From assembly GCF_039954625.1 (NCBI RefSeq), contig NZ_CP157199.1:1426001-1490000 (forward strand): a stretch of 64,000 nt of DNA. Reading direction: 5' to 3'. The notes beneath the pieces are model-generated. The model ran no database searches, had not been told where the DNA came from, and saw only the letters and a program-made list of their open reading frames with translations. Positions 62,250-64,000 of the stretch are shown piece by piece. This DNA comes from Pontimicrobium sp. SW4. Lineage in GTDB: Bacteria; Bacteroidota; Bacteroidia; Flavobacteriales; Flavobacteriaceae. Position numbers and translations under genes: made by a program. The first letter of the stretch is position 1. Every line of letters begins with the position of its first letter.

Positions 62250-63005
62250 ATAGAACTTAAAGATTTTCTAGACTCGAAAGTTGTGCAATACAATAACCAA
62301 AAGTTTATTGAGAGCGACCCTATTCAAATTCCGCATCACTTTAGTAAAAAAGAAGATATTGAAATCGCTGGTTTTCTAACAGCTACCATTGCTTGGGGAA
62401 ATAGAAAAAGTATCATCAACAATGCACAGCGAATGATGCAGTTGTTAGATAATGTTCCTCACGATTTTATAATCAATCATCAAGACAGTGACTTAGAAGC
62501 TTTTAAACCATTTGTACATCGCACATTCAACGGAAACGATTTTATACAATTCATTAAAAGTTTACAACATATTTACAATAAGCATGATGGTTTAGAAAAT
62601 GTGTTTTTAAAATATACCAAGCAAGATTCCTTGCAAACATCTATTCATCATTTTAAAAAGCTTTTCTTTGAGATTGAACATTTACCTCGAACACAAAAGC
62701 ATATTAGCGACCCTTTAAAAAATTCAGCAGCAAAGCGTATTAATATGTTTTTACGATGGATGGTTAGACAAGATAACGCAAGCGTTGACTTTGGTATTTG
62801 GAAGACCCTCTCTCCTAGTCAACTCTCTTGTCCTCTAGATGTGCATTCAGGCAATGTCGCACGTAAATTAGGATTACTCCATAGAAAGCAAAACGATGCT
62901 AAAGCATTAAACGAGTTAGATAGTTCACTAAGAATATTGGATAGCAAAGATCCTGTAAAGTACGATTTTGCCCTTTTTGGACTAGGTGTATTTGAAGGTT
63001 TCTAA
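62250..63005 (+). CDS. TIGR02757-family protein, start codon unclear
   Basis: A clear open frame of the TIGR02757 type: NQKFIESDPIQIPHHFSKKEDIEIAGFLTATIAWGNRKSI, then the motif SPSQLSCPLDVHSGNVARKLGL and ending YDFALFGLGVFEGF. Family members normally start around MNxxELKDFLDSKVxQYN. In this frame, ELKDFLDSKVV is encoded just upstream of the first canonical start, a GTG at 62283. No ATG, GTG or TTG is available between the in-frame TAA at 62226-62228 and that GTG; ATA at 62250 or ATT at 62232 are the only near-start codons. I give the ATA position as a minimum for the conserved N-terminus. The molecular function is unknown. Confidence 0.7.
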   Translation: MELKDFLDSKVVQYNNQKFIESDPIQIPHHFSKKEDIEIAGFLTATIAWGNRKSIINNAQRMMQLLDNVPHDFIINHQDSDLEAFKPFVHRTFNGNDFIQFIKSLQHIYNKHDGLENVFLKYTKQDSLQTSIHHFKKLFFEIEHLPRTQKHISDPLKNSAAKRINMFLRWMVRQDNASVDFGIWKTLSPSQLSCPLDVHSGNVARKLGLLHRKQNDAKALNELDSSLRILDSKDPVKYDFALFGLGVFEGF

Positions 63006-63097
63006 TAGTTAATAACAATTAATAATTATTTATTACAATTACCAGTAAAATAGTACTTTAGTAATATTCAAAATAAACCAACTAAATTTTTTGATTC

Positions 63098-64000
63098 ATG
63101 AAAAAAATAATTACGCTTTTATGCATTGTGGCAATCACAACATCGTTTGCTCAAAGTAGAACAATTCCAGTAGACACTTTAGTAAAAACAACCCATAACA
63201 CAACTATAAAAGGTGTGAGTATGTCTTATACAGCCGAAACTGGTACACAACCAGTTTGGGATGCTAATGGAGACCCAGTCGCAACATTATTTTACACCTA
63301 CTATACTAGAAATAATATAAAAAACAGAGCTTCTAGACCACTAATCATTTCTTTTAATGGTGGTCCAGGGTCAGCTTCGGTTTGGATGCATGTAGCATAT
63401 ACAGGTCCAAGAATTCTAAATATTGATGATGAAGGCTATCCTGTACAACCTTACGGATTTAAAAGTAATCCTAACTCCATTTTAGATGTGGCAGATATTG
63501 TATTTGTAAACCCTGTAAATACAGGTTATTCTAGAATGGTTCCAGGAAAAGATGGAAAAATGCCTGATAGAAAACAATTTTTCGGAATTAATGAAGACAT
63601 CAAATACTTAGCCGAATGGGTAAATACTTTTGTGTCTCGAAAAAACCGTTGGGAATCTCCAAAATATATTATTGGAGAGAGTTATGGAGGCACTCGTGTT
63701 ATGGGATTAGCAAACCAGTTGCAAGGGAGCCAATGGATGTATTTAAATGGCGTGATTTTAGTATCCCCAGCGGATTATAATGCTTATAATACTGATGGTC
63801 AACCTGAATATTCAGCTTTAGACTTACCTTATAAAGCTGCTGCTGCATGGTATCACAAAATGTTACCTCCTACTTTGCAAAACAAAGATTTAACAGACAT
63901 GCTGCCAGAAGTTGAGAGTTATGCTATTAATACATTAATGCCAGCAATTGCGAAAGGAGGGTTTATAAGTGATGATGAACGCAATAGTGTTGCTGAGAAA
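63098..64000 (+). CDS. S10 serine carboxypeptidase, cut by window edge
   Basis: The frame is open from the ATG at 63098 through the last base, 301 codons. A signal peptide (MKKIITLLCIVAITTSFAQ) leads into the S10 fold. FNGGPGSASVW (oxyanion region, Asn87) and the nucleophile motif GESYGGTR with Ser195 are intact. The catalytic Asp and His would lie beyond 64000. It is an exported carboxypeptidase-type enzyme, another member of the peptidase-rich content here. Confidence 0.94.
   Translation, partial: MKKIITLLCIVAITTSFAQSRTIPVDTLVKTTHNTTIKGVSMSYTAETGTQPVWDANGDPVATLFYTYYTRNNIKNRASRPLIISFNGGPGSASVWMHVAYTGPRILNIDDEGYPVQPYGFKSNPNSILDVADIVFVNPVNTGYSRMVPGKDGKMPDRKQFFGINEDIKYLAEWVNTFVSRKNRWESPKYIIGESYGGTRVMGLANQLQGSQWMYLNGVILVSPADYNAYNTDGQPEYSALDLPYKAAAAWYHKMLPPTLQNKDLTDMLPEVESYAINTLMPAIAKGGFISDDERNSVAEK

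Noticed and set aside
1-64000. Search by eye for tRNA, rRNA, insertion sequences, integrases and phage genes
   Set aside because: None recognised. No tRNA cloverleaf tail with CCA context, transposase motif or terminal repeat pair stood out; a tRNA scan would be needed to be certain.

Overview
The window looks like a chromosomal segment of a marine-type Flavobacteriaceae bacterium (phylum Bacteroidota). The DNA is AT-rich throughout. Several genes are preceded by the TAnnTTTG -7 element typical of this phylum, and ribosome binding sites are not obvious. The gene content also fits: CarbopepD-type regulatory domains, a TonB-dependent receptor, DUF5916 proteins, a fused alpha/beta 2-oxoacid dehydrogenase E1, and a LuxC-like reductase beside ferredoxin and serCA. 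I see no rRNA, tRNA, CRISPR array, insertion sequence, integrase or phage gene. The placement rests on recognised families; no database search was run.

Layout. (1) 1-3361: an S9 peptidase cut by the left edge, and a class A beta-lactamase-like lipoprotein. (2) 3390-7737: an SDHY-repeat exported protein, a LytS-type histidine kinase, an overlapping kinase-like protein that has lost its catalytic residues, and a LytTR response regulator. A 21-bp-period direct repeat just upstream of the repeat-protein promoter looks like the regulator's binding site. This is the most system-like, least described locus here. (3) 7738-17848 (minus strand): a CocE/NonD hydrolase, a BNR/VPS10-type protein, an S9 peptidase, a small membrane gene with an in-frame TGA, and a zero-gap cupin-SDR-SDR operon in which one SDR lacks the Tyr-Lys pair. 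(4) 18025-25263: topoisomerase III, a VTT-like membrane protein, an SF2 helicase (minus strand), a small membrane protein, an ExbD-like protein and an M19 dipeptidase.

(5) 25315-28207 (minus): 2-oxoacid dehydrogenase E1 and a sterol-desaturase-type hydroxylase. (6) 28393-32342 (plus): five tightly packed genes (2OG oxygenase, SUI1/eIF1-like factor, DUF1835 protein, nucleoside phosphorylase, and a substrate-binding-like protein with no signal peptide). (7) 32518-39094: a small membrane protein, then ung, parC, parE and ychF on the minus strand. (8) 39204-45357: a CarbopepD-domain protein, two gene-poor stretches around a DUF2892 gene preceded by a perfect 17-bp AT-only inverted repeat, then ferredoxin diverging from acyl-CoA reductase, serC and serA; the ferredoxin and reductase promoters overlap on a palindrome. 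(9) 45463-50530: DUF937 and DUF6146 proteins, then DUF6787-like, His-rich exported peptide, ZnuD-like TonB receptor and acidic lipoprotein, a likely metal-uptake operon. (10) 50764-64000: a hydrolase, two tandem DUF5916 paralogues, a LolD-type ATPase, a dicarboxylate symporter, an AraC regulator with a serine hydrolase, a TIGR02757 protein with an unclear start, and an S10 peptidase cut by the right edge.

Many products are secreted or membrane-bound peptidases, hydrolases and uptake proteins, as expected for a peptide-using heterotroph. Housekeeping functions (topoisomerases, ung, ychF, serine synthesis) are interspersed.
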